Source: Yponomeuta sedellus (lineage: Eukaryota; Arthropoda; Insecta; Lepidoptera; Yponomeutidae). From it: 64,000 bases of DNA. Position numbers and translations under genes: made by a program. Shown piece after piece: positions 63,959 to 64,000 of this stretch; position 1 is the first letter of the stretch, and each line of letters opens with the position of its first letter. The notes below the pieces were generated by a model. It was not told the origin of the DNA, did no database searches, and saw only the letters and a list, made by a program, of their open reading frames with translations. Location: positions 15,042,346-15,106,345 of the forward strand of contig OW203740.1 in assembly GCA_934045075.1 (NCBI GenBank), read 5' to 3'.

Positions 63959-64000
63959 GGGCCAGTTTCTGAAGTGACAATCTCGCTAAGTGAATAGTTA
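63959..64000 (+). mobile_element. MITE-3, cut by window end
   Basis: GGGCCAGTTTCTGAAGTGAC then AATCTCGCTAAGTGAAT matches the terminal repeat at 9871-10001. Confidence 0.65.

Overview
This window looks like intergenic and intronic DNA from a moth or butterfly (Lepidoptera). It is AT-rich, has no long open reading frame, and is filled with short interspersed repeats typical of that order: 3' ends of RTE-clade LINEs whose last residues read like lepidopteran endonuclease/reverse transcriptases (RPPTRW ... YVQQW), small Lep1-like Helitrons ending in CTAG, several tRNA-derived SINE families, and many MITEs. All identifications were made by eye; no database search was possible.

Host coding sequence is scarce. 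The best case is a pair of small plus-strand exons at 12567-12647 and 14423-14518. They have splice signals, matching phase and GC-rich codons, and end in a stop. They encode the tail of a protein with one PPxY and one LPxY motif, the arrangement known for Nedd4-binding proteins such as Commissureless. A second, weaker terminal-exon candidate lies at 28157-28217. The intron between the first two exons holds a three-level nest (SINE, MITE, RTE fragment).

Region by region. 1-12 kb: RTE tails, RTE-tailed SINEs, three copies of a 5S-rRNA-derived SINE plus a fragment, and a mariner-like deletion derivative (3492-3804). 12-15 kb: the PY-motif exons and nested repeats. 15-29 kb: MITEs, a Jockey-like LINE remnant, SINEs, an intact-frame RTE C-terminus (24300-24509), and a perfect 41-bp-arm hairpin (26937-27047). 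29-34 kb: a THAP-like fragment, a snap-back SINE, and a tandem array of a 308-bp tRNA-like unit broken by a hAT-like MITE. 35025-37486: about 2.46 kb of uninterrupted TCTA. 37-50 kb: more RTE, 5S-SINE and Helitron copies and a mariner N-terminus. 50-64 kb: Helitron/flank composites, nested 5S-SINE, tandem Helitrons and a piggyBac-like MITE.

The repeats appear to work as one system. The 5S-SINE and one tRNA-SINE end in the same CAGCAGTGGG-type tail as the RTE LINEs, which suggests the LINE mobilises them in trans. Several families (the 308-bp SINE, the RTE-tailed SINE and a Penelope-like repeat) occur as snap-back copies, three of them bounded by target-site duplications.
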